DNA from: Chitinophaga terrae (ex Kim and Jung 2007) | Lineage (GTDB): Bacteria > Bacteroidota > Bacteroidia > Chitinophagales > Chitinophagaceae | NCBI RefSeq assembly: GCF_900107795.1 | Contig: NZ_FNRL01000015.1 | Location: 82,828 to 146,827 of the forward strand | Direction of reading: 5' to 3' | Length of the DNA stretch: 64,000 nucleotides | Shown here: positions 27,401 to 34,751 of the stretch, in pieces | Layout of the letters: the number at the start of each line of letters is the position of its first letter | Numbering within the stretch: the stretch's first letter is position 1 | The notes under the pieces: generated by a model | What the model was told of the DNA's origin: nothing | Seen by the model: the letters and a program-made list of their open reading frames with translations, nothing else | The model's database searches: none | Program-made: the position numbers and the translations under genes

Positions 27401-27888
27401 TAGGCAGGTTCCAGCGGCTGGCCGAATTTGAGTTCGACTTCCCTGTGCCGCTTTTCCAGACAAGTAAACTGAATGCATTGTCTGACGACCAGGCAGTGAT
27501 AGCGGTAAGATATCTTTACGAACATAACAGGCAGGAACTGGAAGGGATTATGAACGGGAAGATCGACCTTTTCTTCGAACACCAGGGTAAGTTCTATGTA
27601 CTCGACTGGAAGTCGAACTACCTTGGAGGAACGCTTTCGGATTATGAAGAACAGGGGTTGTTAACAGCCATGAACGAGAATAATTATCACCTGCAATACC
27701 TGATCTATACGGTAGCTGTTAAAAAGTACCTGGAGAACAGGCTGCCGGGCTTCGATTATAATACCCAGTTCGGAGGGGTGATCTATTGCTTTGTAAGAGG
27801 GGTAAGAAATACAGGAAATACGGGGATTTTCACGGTCCGCCCATCGCTGGAGAAGATAGCTGCATTGGAATCTATTCTGACAAAATAG
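24481..27888 (+). CDS. recB: exodeoxyribonuclease V beta subunit (RecB helicase-nuclease)
   Basis: The product has 1135 residues. The UvrD-type helicase begins with EASAGTGKTYSIA (about 25-37). Further motifs are TFTRAAVAEL, VDEFQDTD, FYIGDPKQSIYGFR, MNQNYRS, IVTIHKSKGLEY and YVAITRA. The C-terminal PD-(D/E)xK nuclease domain keeps the hallmark FYVLDWKSNYLGG. Together with RecC and RecD it forms the double-strand-break resection and foreign-DNA-degrading machine. The stop lies at a hairpin shared with the convergent GH76 gene. Confidence 0.95.
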   Translation: MIESAIHNKFDASAVPLKGSNLIEASAGTGKTYSIAILVLRLILEQGLSVKEILMVTFTRAAVAELESRIREFIRLAYKVSMGNEISDEKIMSLVLEVIDPENPQAVQQRLRDAILLLDETSVLTIHGFCQQTLSEFAFETNQLFGAEMVPDMTPMIENEVNKFWRRHITTLHPELLQYIFNPDLKSALQDVVKNHLSGKKYFAGTEIDTELSSARQVEWIKGIHHILEKEEAATKALHESIIENSIHWESQCLNDRNAKKTFAPLIGKPPLLIEKIKEKRGTKYVEDLFFDIIGKIDEIDIIKKELSEYLLRITQHLYCFAIQTVEQSMLEFKSRSSTMGYDDLINNLHAALVKNDNEELAQSLQQKYKAVFVDEFQDTDKLQYEIFNRAFGKNTILFYIGDPKQSIYGFRKADIYTYFNAKKGVSELYDMNQNYRSAEGLILAMNRFFKPTPEFDTFCFEGEADSIDYIEVQSPQPNTKGALYFNGQEVTPIEIATFSNKDKIALAVASTVARLLSDNQYNIKTPKGARTVAPSDIGILVRTGDEGKLVKKALARVGVPAVTIDEAKILRSPEAQQLLHLLEAMEAPDRSSINRALLNSFTSFNSDTILQLDDELTLSLFNKYRNLWQKDGAYTAIMEFISDFDVRNQLLNNLSVQGERTITNLYQLAELVHQVQSRKNLSLRDLLTWLKRGIDGMATEGDEYIQRVESDEEAVNIVTIHKSKGLEYKIVFAPFLDLTVPSRSKFVNFRDPESGDYYYMEPDRLNEAQRANYERQQHQENRRLIYVAITRAIYKCYIYNNSAAAVNKSDLKGFVNTLKTNLPDSGLIAIREKEEEVPFIKYQPAGSAIAAPPPAQVNFSLQEENWRKMSYTMLAAKAAQQPKARTATTAEGYDNFIFNTLRRGAKTGNLLHFIFEHINFSDSSQWSHWLEEAIRHFVPGQRALYLEPLHEMLQHVMYAPIAVGGERFQLASIGRFQRLAEFEFDFPVPLFQTSKLNALSDDQAVIAVRYLYEHNRQELEGIMNGKIDLFFEHQGKFYVLDWKSNYLGGTLSDYEEQGLLTAMNENNYHLQYLIYTVAVKKYLENRLPGFDYNTQFGGVIYCFVRGVRNTGNTGIFTVRPSLEKIAALESILTK

Positions 27889-27910
27889 CGTGGCGAATAT
27901 ATCGCCACGC
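27888..27910. terminator. bidirectional hairpin between recB and GH76 gene
   Basis: GCGTGGCGA and TCGCCACGC form a 9-bp perfect stem between two convergent genes. There is no good T-run on either side, so its strength as a terminator is uncertain. Confidence 0.55.
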
Positions 27911-27920
27911 CGGTTGTATA

Positions 27921-29081
27921 CTAAAACAGCCAAACGCCGTTCATCATCGCCACACCGCAGGTTGTTTCAAACGCATTTACGTAGTTATCAGGGGTTCTGT
28001 GCCACCATTGGCCCCACATTAAACCATTGGAGTTACGGTAAGCCCAGGCTTCCGCTGCGTTGTAATTCAGCCAGGAAGCGTAAGTGCTCTGGTAATTATG
28101 TTGCTTAACAAATTTGCAGGCCCAACGGGCAAAAATGCCTTTAAAGCCCTGGCAGTCTTCATTGTCATATTCATCAGGCAATAAACCCTGTGCATTGCAC
28201 ATGCTGTTTTTCGTATAGTCCATCACTTTAACAGCTTTAGACTTATAGTCCTGGGAGGTATAGTAAGGATGCAGCAAGCTGCAGGCGCCTATAAATGTTC
28301 CCTGGGTATAAGTCCTTGGCCCTTCTGTGATCACGCCTGCGGCATTAATAGCGCCTTTTACTTCGCCTGTGCTGGTATATACCTTGGTGATCATCCAGTC
28401 TAAGATCTGCTTAGCCTTGGTAAGATAACCCGCATCGCCGGTAGCCTGGTACAGGTATACCGCGCAGATGGCCGCCGGTGCATTTACACAAACATTCTTG
28501 GAAGTTTTGTCGGTTGTCCACCACAGGCCACCGCCAAGGTTAGTATCCCATGCACGGTTCCAGACCATATCAAAGTTATTCTTCGCCATATCCTTCATTC
28601 CTCCATCATTTGTTAGCTGAAAAGCGCGGATGCACATCAATGCGCCCCAGATCACATCATCGTTATAGATGTTAGACGACCACAACAAGCCCCAGTTATC
28701 GCGCATCCCATTATAGAGGTATACGATCTTGTTCAACAGGTCGGCGTCGTTGTTAATCGTATAGGCGTCGATGAGGGTTTCAATGGCTTCGGCCTGTTTC
28801 CAGAAATCCATTCTGCCTGTATGATTCACATCTGAATAACAATAGGCTTTAAAACTGGGGCCATAAGTGCCATACTGGTGATAGAATGCATTATTATAGC
28901 ATTGCATCGCCAACAGGGCTTCAGATTTAACAGGTTGAACTGAATTGATGGTAACGGTACCGGCTTTGCCTGTTGCCAGGGCATCTTTGTCGGATAACAT
29001 GCCTTTTTTCTGGCAGGCAGACATGAATAGGATAGTTGCAGCAACTAAAGTGCTGATTTTCAAAAACGTTGGAATTTTCAT
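27921..29081 (-). CDS. GH76 family alpha-1,6-mannanase lipoprotein
   Basis: The product has 386 residues from the ATG at 29081 (MKIPTFLKI), with a lipobox FMSAC. The (alpha/alpha)6 GH76 fold is seen in GRMDFWKQAEAIETLIDAY, the catalytic double Asp in IYNDDVIWGALMCIRAF, then NLGGGLWWTTDK, VNAPAAICAVYLY and TYTQGTFIGACSLLH. GH76 enzymes are endo-alpha-1,6-mannanases acting on fungal mannan backbones, or mannosidases in wall remodelling. It is a surface or periplasmic lipoprotein. It stands apart from the GH92 gene at the left edge, though both suit mannan turnover. Confidence 0.92.
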   Translation of the reverse strand: MKIPTFLKISTLVAATILFMSACQKKGMLSDKDALATGKAGTVTINSVQPVKSEALLAMQCYNNAFYHQYGTYGPSFKAYCYSDVNHTGRMDFWKQAEAIETLIDAYTINNDADLLNKIVYLYNGMRDNWGLLWSSNIYNDDVIWGALMCIRAFQLTNDGGMKDMAKNNFDMVWNRAWDTNLGGGLWWTTDKTSKNVCVNAPAAICAVYLYQATGDAGYLTKAKQILDWMITKVYTSTGEVKGAINAAGVITEGPRTYTQGTFIGACSLLHPYYTSQDYKSKAVKVMDYTKNSMCNAQGLLPDEYDNEDCQGFKGIFARWACKFVKQHNYQSTYASWLNYNAAEAWAYRNSNGLMWGQWWHRTPDNYVNAFETTCGVAMMNGVWLF

Positions 29082-29190
29082 GCTCAAGTTTTTAATTGTG
29101 GAATGAGGGTTAATATCTAGATAAGGACAGGAGAAGGAGAGGGAACTACTTACAATGTTTCAAAAAAATGTACGGTTAACAGTTAAATCC

Positions 29191-29222
29191 GGCCGGAATC
29201 TTTATGGGCAAAGGTTCCGGCC
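29191..29222 (-). terminator. hairpin after the thioredoxin-like gene
   Basis: GGCCGGAATC and GGTTCCGGCC pair over about 10 bp, five bases past the stop of the minus-strand gene. Only a weak T-rich stretch follows. Confidence 0.5.
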
Positions 29223-29227
29223 ATTTA

Positions 29228-30766
29228 CTAGATGACCAGGCCGGAGATCTGGCGGCTTAAATGGACAGAATCGCTGGGCCTGGCGGCATCGTTGTTTATG
29301 ATAGTTCCGTTTTTATCTATGATCAAATAGCGGGGGATGCTCATTATATTGTCTTTCCCCAAAGTGCGTGAGAGATCTTTGCGCAATTCATCAGCTGCCC
29401 TGACATGCAGGCCTGATAGTTTAAAATATTTGATAAGATTTTTCCAGTCATCATCTCTTCTTTCGTCATCAATCGACAGGTATAACAACCTCACATTCCT
29501 GTTCTTCAATAATCGTTGTAAAGATGCATTATACCTGAATTCTTCTTTGCAGGGCACACAGTAGGTAGACCAGATATCTACATAATAAGCATTTCCTTTT
29601 AAGGCCGTTAGCAATTGCGATACAGAAGTAATATTTTCAGCGCCCGGCCAAAATAGCTGATCAGGCGAAAAATTCTGTTCCTTCGATTGGAGATAGGCAA
29701 CTATAAGGTCTGTCCCTTCTTTAAGGAATGGCATGTAGGCGCTGTGAGGATACTCCCGTTCAAATTTATGAAAGATATCTACCAGGCCCTGGTCATACCG
29801 TTGTCCAAAATTCGACTGCAGGTATAACGCTTTCAGGTATTCCGCGGTAGTAGTATTAAAAAGGCTGTCTATCAACTTGTAATTTGCTAAATGTTCCAGG
29901 TCGCCGGCTGTAAATTTATCACCGTTTTGAGCAGTCTTTATTTGATTGGCAACTGCTGCTCTCTCATTCAAAAATTCTCCTTTATAAAGCCTGAAATATG
30001 AGTCTGCATAATAAGCAAAGTATCGTGATCCAGGGGCTTTGTCCATGTTCAACGGCATTTTTTCGAACGCTCTTTTCCATGTGCCGGCATACTCCTTTTT
30101 AAAGGCAGTATCTTTACCCTTATGCAGTTTAGCCCATCTTGCATCCAGGAATTTGCTTTGAAAGGCATCGGCCAGGCTGGCGGCATAGTAATAATTGATA
30201 TCCATGGCCGCAAAAGTGGCGTAGGCCGCGGTGATCTTATTACCGGCCAGCAATGCGTTTAATTCCCTTATCTCCTTTTCTTTAAGCGTTTCGATCTTTT
30301 GTTCAATCGCTGCGGCGGAGGTATCGTTTCTATATGGGTTCTGCACATCACCTAATTCATTTCTTTTTAAAGACCTGAAAAAAGAATGGCCGGCAGCATT
30401 ATCCCCCTTGAATTCGAATTGCCCCAATGTAGCCTGATCTGGCTTTATATTTAACGTTATCTCATCTCCGCTGGCTACCAATAACCTGGTATAAAAATTA
30501 TCTGACCTGATAATAAGCAATCCACATTCTGCCGGCGACAGTTCAATCGCACATTCATTTGAAGTATTCAGATGGTAAATCTTTTTATTGGCAAGATAAT
30601 TTGTTCGGTTTACCGGTATTAATACAGTGATCTCTTTGTTCCCGGGGTTCTCAACGTGCAGGTGAATTAGCGCAGCAGCATGCTTGCTTCCGCGGGATTT
30701 TCTGACAAGAATAAAAGAGGTTATTAAAACAGCCAGAAACAGGATAAAAACAAGCACTCGTTTCAT
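29228..30766 (-). CDS. TlpA/thioredoxin-like exported protein
   Basis: The product has 512 residues with an N-terminal membrane anchor or signal (residues 3-22). Residues 25-360 form a Bacteroidota-specific N-terminal region with DUF4369-like beta-sandwich character and a helical middle. The C-terminal 140 residues form a thioredoxin fold with the redox motif WSTYCVPC and SIPRYLIIDKNGTII (cis-Pro segment). Such proteins reduce or isomerise periplasmic disulfides, or feed apocytochromes. Its partner is unknown; its nearest same-strand neighbour, the GH76 gene, is separated by a hairpin. Confidence 0.8.
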   Translation of the reverse strand: MKRVLVFILFLAVLITSFILVRKSRGSKHAAALIHLHVENPGNKEITVLIPVNRTNYLANKKIYHLNTSNECAIELSPAECGLLIIRSDNFYTRLLVASGDEITLNIKPDQATLGQFEFKGDNAAGHSFFRSLKRNELGDVQNPYRNDTSAAAIEQKIETLKEKEIRELNALLAGNKITAAYATFAAMDINYYYAASLADAFQSKFLDARWAKLHKGKDTAFKKEYAGTWKRAFEKMPLNMDKAPGSRYFAYYADSYFRLYKGEFLNERAAVANQIKTAQNGDKFTAGDLEHLANYKLIDSLFNTTTAEYLKALYLQSNFGQRYDQGLVDIFHKFEREYPHSAYMPFLKEGTDLIVAYLQSKEQNFSPDQLFWPGAENITSVSQLLTALKGNAYYVDIWSTYCVPCKEEFRYNASLQRLLKNRNVRLLYLSIDDERRDDDWKNLIKYFKLSGLHVRAADELRKDLSRTLGKDNIMSIPRYLIIDKNGTIINNDAARPSDSVHLSRQISGLVI

Positions 30767-30870
30767 AGACGTGGATTTACAATTTAGTTCCCATTCTTCC
30801 GTTATACAATATACATTTTATTCCTAAGACTCAATTTTCCCTATTTTCAATCCAGAAAACAATTTCCCCG

Positions 30871-31692
30871 ATGAAACCTCTTATATTTCCCCTATACCTG
30901 CTCCTTGCGCTGTTTCTCTTAACCGGCTGCCAGCAGTCCCATAGGCAGGGAATCATTGCTTTGGAGACAGATAAAAAAAAGGGAAATGATACCACTGCTT
31001 TTAGTGAGCAGGAAATCTATTTAAGGAGTAAAAAACACCTGGACAGTGTTTTTAATGCAAACCAGGAAACAGAGACTTTTTCTTTAAACCTAATAAATGG
31101 CGCGGTTCATATAGGCCATCTTTTTACCCCAACGGCCAAAGATGCCGTTTTGGGTTATTATGAAAATGATAGCGTACTAAATGTTATTGTATTGAGAAGA
31201 TCATTTGGGCGATGGGACACTTTAATGAAGGAGCGTATCTGTCCTGCCAGGCAAGGCGCCCTGTTTATGGACGATGCTTATACGTTTTCCGATTGGAATG
31301 GCGACGGTATTCCTGATCTTAAAGTTATAAAGGACCAATGGGAGATGCATACAGGGGAAATATCCGACCTTTGGACCTATCAGGATAACCGGTTCATCAA
31401 GGTTAAAGGCTTCGATAAAATTATCAGCGCTCAATACGATAAAAAGACAAGGTTGATCTACTCTTATATGAGCACGGGCTGTGCAGATATGTCTATGTAC
31501 TTTGGCGTATTCAAAATTACAGGGAGTGAAGCAAGGCCTGTCAAACAACTGAACTGTGACTGTTGCAACGGCGATAGTTGTACTATTACCATAAACGGGC
31601 TGCAGCCATACAACGTGCCGATAGGCCAGGCATATAAACATGTGCCTGCTTATTTTGCGGAAGGCGTGAAAGAAAAATGTCTGATGAAGTAA
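30871..31692 (+). CDS. hypothetical lipoprotein with Asp-rich calcium-type loop
   Basis: The product has 273 residues with a lipoprotein signal (lipobox LLTGC, Cys20). A single SDWNGDGIPD loop near residue 145 resembles calcium-binding dockerin/FG-GAP-type repeats. A cysteine cluster (NCDCCNGDSC) lies near residue 228. No known enzyme domain is visible. It stands between a minus-strand thioredoxin-like gene and a plus-strand redox fusion gene 88 bp downstream, but no functional link can be shown. Confidence 0.6.
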   Translation: MKPLIFPLYLLLALFLLTGCQQSHRQGIIALETDKKKGNDTTAFSEQEIYLRSKKHLDSVFNANQETETFSLNLINGAVHIGHLFTPTAKDAVLGYYENDSVLNVIVLRRSFGRWDTLMKERICPARQGALFMDDAYTFSDWNGDGIPDLKVIKDQWEMHTGEISDLWTYQDNRFIKVKGFDKIISAQYDKKTRLIYSYMSTGCADMSMYFGVFKITGSEARPVKQLNCDCCNGDSCTITINGLQPYNVPIGQAYKHVPAYFAEGVKEKCLMK

Positions 31693-31780
31693 AGTTGGCC
31701 TGAGTTTTCGTGAGGCGATATGCGTTAGTATTCAAACGAAATAAGCAAACTTTTCAGGCATTTAAAGGGTTATAGTAGTC

Positions 31781-33451
31781 ATGATACCAAAGTTTACAAC
31801 CGCGGAAAAAGCAGTACATGACCCGGGCGACAGAAGACTGGTAATACTACCGGCCGCCAGGGTGTATTGGATCGTTGCAGCGCTTATCCTGGCAACAGTT
31901 GGCGTTGCCTGGGTACAGTACCTGGCGTATGGATTGCCGGAAGATCCTTCGCATAAACTTACACCTCCCGGACCCGGCGACCCTGCCGGGTTCCCGCTGC
32001 TGATCCGTTTTACTCACTGGATCAATTTCTTTATGCTTATCCTGCTTGTCCGCAGCGGGCTATCCATTCTTATGGATCATCCGCGGCTCTATTGGAATAA
32101 TTCATGCCAGCCAGGCAGCGAATGGTTGAAACTTACCCCGGTAAAAGTCCCTAAGGATAAAATATGGACGGCGAAGGACGATGCCCGGTATATTAGCCCG
32201 GCGCTGGGATTGCCCGGCTACCGGCATACCGTTGGGATTGCCCGTTGCTGGCATTTCCTGCATGTGCCGTTCTTTTTACTGAATGGGCTGGTATTTGTTT
32301 CATTCTTATTCTTTACCGATCAGTGGAAGCGGCTGGTGCCGGGTTCCTGGGAAATTATACCCGATGCATGGAAGGTTTTCGTGTATTACAGTACGTTACA
32401 TATGCCGGCAGAGCCTAATGGTTTCTATCATTACAATGCCTTGCAGCAACTTTCTTACTTTGGGGCGGTTTTTATTTTGCCGCCGCTGGCAATGCTTTCG
32501 GGGTTATCGATGTCGCCGGCTTTGGAGAACAGGTTTCACTGGTTGCCTAAGATCTTTGGTAACCGGCAAGGTGCGAGGTCAGCACACTTTTTAGTGATGT
32601 TCGCCTATCTGATCTTTATAGTGATCCATGTTGGCATGGTAGCCGCTACCGGCCTTTTAAGGAACATGAATCATATTACCCTGGGCACAGATGAAGCGCA
32701 TGATCCAACGGGCTTGTATATTGTAATAGGGTTGATTGCATTCCTGGTTATCACCTGCGTAGCAGCGCACTGGATCTCATGGAGGCATCCGCGGACGTTG
32801 CAAAAAGCAGAAGCATGGCTGAATGGCACCTTATGGCGGCTCTCCATCAATAATCTGAATCCCCGTTCTTATTTCACCAAAGAAGATATTACACCTTATT
32901 TCTGGCCTAATGGCAAACTTCCACAGTCGGAAGACTGGAAACGGCTGGCAGAAAATAATTTTGCAGATTATAAACTGAAAGTGGGCGGGTTGGTAGATAA
33001 TCCTGTTGAGCTATCCCTGCAGGAATTAAAAAACCTGGCGGTTGAGGAAACGATCACTATGCATCACTGCATACAGGGATGGTCTGGTATTGCACAATGG
33101 AGTGGCATCCCTCTTAAAGCTATTATTGATATAGTAAAGCCTCATCCGGAGGTTACCACAGTTGTTTTTTATTCATTTGGAGAAGGATTGTATGGCGGTG
33201 TATACTACGATACCCATACGCTGGATAACTGCATGAAGCCGGCTTCCATTCTTGCGTGGGAAATGAATTATGAGCCTTTACCACAGGTTTACGGCGCCCC
33301 GTTGCGATTGCGTGTAGAGAACCAGTTAGGGTATAAGATGGTAAAATGGATCAGGTCTATTGAGTTTGTTGCCAGCCATACGGAAGTAGGGAAAGGGTAT
33401 GGAGGAAAGAATGAGGATGATGAGTATTTTGATTTGATTGCGAATACGTGA
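31781..33451 (+). CDS. cytochrome b561-like / molybdopterin oxidoreductase fusion
   Basis: The product has 556 residues. Residues 25-345 hold about five to six membrane helices with haem-ligand-type histidines (RFTHWINFF, RCWHFLHVP, YSTLHMP, FIVIHVGMV), like Ni-hydrogenase/b561-type cytochromes. Residues 370-545 are a sulfite-oxidase-type molybdopterin domain. The expected Mo-ligand Cys is in TMHHCIQGWSGIAQWSGIPL, with FYSFGEGLYGGVYYDT, ILAWEMNYEPLP and GAPLRLRVENQLGYKMVKW following. It combines in one chain what MsrP-MsrQ does in two, so it may pass electrons between quinols and a periplasmic oxyanion or methionine sulfoxide substrate. Which compound it acts on is unknown. Confidence 0.85.
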   Translation: MIPKFTTAEKAVHDPGDRRLVILPAARVYWIVAALILATVGVAWVQYLAYGLPEDPSHKLTPPGPGDPAGFPLLIRFTHWINFFMLILLVRSGLSILMDHPRLYWNNSCQPGSEWLKLTPVKVPKDKIWTAKDDARYISPALGLPGYRHTVGIARCWHFLHVPFFLLNGLVFVSFLFFTDQWKRLVPGSWEIIPDAWKVFVYYSTLHMPAEPNGFYHYNALQQLSYFGAVFILPPLAMLSGLSMSPALENRFHWLPKIFGNRQGARSAHFLVMFAYLIFIVIHVGMVAATGLLRNMNHITLGTDEAHDPTGLYIVIGLIAFLVITCVAAHWISWRHPRTLQKAEAWLNGTLWRLSINNLNPRSYFTKEDITPYFWPNGKLPQSEDWKRLAENNFADYKLKVGGLVDNPVELSLQELKNLAVEETITMHHCIQGWSGIAQWSGIPLKAIIDIVKPHPEVTTVVFYSFGEGLYGGVYYDTHTLDNCMKPASILAWEMNYEPLPQVYGAPLRLRVENQLGYKMVKWIRSIEFVASHTEVGKGYGGKNEDDEYFDLIANT

Positions 33452-33497
33452 TATTGTTTTATGGTGAAAAAGACAGGAAAATAAATCTTTTATGCCC

Positions 33498-33858
33498 TTA
33501 AGTTGTCTTTAACTTTTCTACCAAGTTTTTGAAATATTGGGAGCTCCATATATCAAGTACCGAAGTGTCGGGAATAAACCTTACAATATCGTCCCGGACT
33601 CTGTCAAAGGACACTGTATCAATTTTTTTTCTCAATAAATCGATCAATTGATTCAAGCAGGGAAAAGTCCAGGTCTTCAGAGAATCTGTTTAAACCATAG
33701 AATATCCTAATGGCCGTGCCTCCATAGAAGGCAGCTCTTTCAAAGAAACCAGTTCTTTGCAAACCTGCCAGGGCTACTTCCTGCATAATCTCCTGCAATG
33801 CGGATTCGGCTTGATCTTTATCTTGGGGATTATATTCCTGAATCCATTCTTTGATCAT
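33498..33858 (-). pseudogene. AbiEii-type nucleotidyltransferase toxin, deleted and frameshifted
   Basis: The N-terminal 68 residues match the toxin family: ALQEIMQEVALAGL and the NTase signature FYGGTAIRIFYGLNRFSEDLDFSL. The reading frame stops at 33619 after an eight-A run. In the +1 frame the usual C-terminus continues (DDIVRFIPDTSVLDIWSSQ, then YFKNLVEKLK) to a stop at 33498. The ~200 residues normally between these two ends are missing. The gene therefore carries both an internal deletion and a frameshift and cannot make an active toxin. It overlaps its antitoxin gene by four bases (ATGA). Confidence 0.8.
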
Positions 33859-34493
33859 AGATTCTTTATTGTTTTTACTAGCATAGATAAACTTTCTTTC
33901 TTAGGAGCATCTTTAACCCAGGAAGTAATTGCCGCCAAGTCAAGCTCCTGTAATTTAGTTTCATCGATTCTTAGATCATCGATTAAATACTCCGCTGTTT
34001 GCCTGGAGCTTCGTAAAATAATACCCGCTGTTGTAACTATCTTATCACACAGCGCTTTTTCTGGTGAGGCGATCAAAACAACCTGTTTTGGAGTTAATTG
34101 GACGCTTTTTATGCCAAAAGAGTAATAGGGTAGTGGTGCGTTGATATAACTAAATCTACCCATTGGGGTTTTATAAATCTTCGATGTTTTGGTAGTAAGA
34201 GAACTGATTTCGAATACCCGTTCAGGAATTAGCCTCCAGTGAGAAAGTGCTGTTTCCATGGATACATAGCTCGGTCCACGCAGGTGGTTTGCAACAAGAA
34301 AAGGTTCGGGTCTGGCAATGTTGGTTTTAGGACCAGCTACATAAAGCCCTCTTCTTATACTTGTCAGTTCGCCCTTTTTTACCAATTCATTTATTTTATC
34401 GTTAGGGCGCTTGTAAGTCCTTAACAAATCCATCATAATTTGCCTCGTGAGTGGTTCTTCTGCGTACTCTTGCACCGCATCCCTGAATGTCAT
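33855..34493 (-). CDS. AbiEi-type antitoxin / transcriptional regulator
   Basis: The product has 212 residues. The N-terminal winged helix (LLRTYKRPNDKINELVKKGELTS, IRRGLYV) is followed by the AbiEi body: ARPEPFLVANHLRGPSYVSMETALSHW, LTPKQVVLIASPEKALCDKI and a C-terminal helical part. In type IV AbiE systems this protein represses its own operon and counteracts the AbiEii nucleotidyltransferase. The gene is intact although its toxin is broken. Two identical inverted repeats upstream fit autoregulation. Confidence 0.88.
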   Translation of the reverse strand: MTFRDAVQEYAEEPLTRQIMMDLLRTYKRPNDKINELVKKGELTSIRRGLYVAGPKTNIARPEPFLVANHLRGPSYVSMETALSHWRLIPERVFEISSLTTKTSKIYKTPMGRFSYINAPLPYYSFGIKSVQLTPKQVVLIASPEKALCDKIVTTAGIILRSSRQTAEYLIDDLRIDETKLQELDLAAITSWVKDAPKKESLSMLVKTIKNL

Positions 34494-34517
34494 TTCTGAT
34501 AATTTTTTGGTACAAAA

Positions 34518-34599
34518 AATCGGAATTTTTCCGATTATATACCTAAAAAATCACAGCAACATGTAAAAAAAATCCTAGATAATCGGATAAAAACCGATT
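34518..34599. promoter_or_regulatory. twin operators AATCGG-N7-CCGATT upstream of abiEi
   Basis: Two copies of the same inverted repeat lie at 34518-34536 and 34581-34599, with 63-bp (six helical turns) centre spacing and different spacer sequences. The conserved half-sites with non-conserved spacers indicate a protein-binding site, probably for the AbiEi repressor, whose ATG is 25 bp away. Confidence 0.75.
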
Positions 34600-34651
34600 T
34601 AGGCATCAAAATTTATCAATAAAACTTCCCTACCTCAACAAATCCGGACAG

Positions 34652-34740
34652 CGACCGTCCGAATACGGACGCCTCTTTCCCGCAGACGACACGAAATCGC
34701 CCGATTACCGGCCTTTTGTTAATATGGCAACGTTGTTGTG
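34652..34740 (+). promoter_or_regulatory. palindrome CGTCCG-AATA-CGGACG and sigma-54-like element
   Basis: A 6-bp palindrome around AATA lies at about 34658. TGGCAACGTTGTTGT (34725-34739) resembles the sigma-54 -24/-12 consensus with GG and G(T) ten bases apart. Transcription would start almost at the ATG at 34752, so the message would be leaderless, which weakens the promoter reading. Confidence 0.25.
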
Positions 34741-34751
34741 AAAACTCTAAC

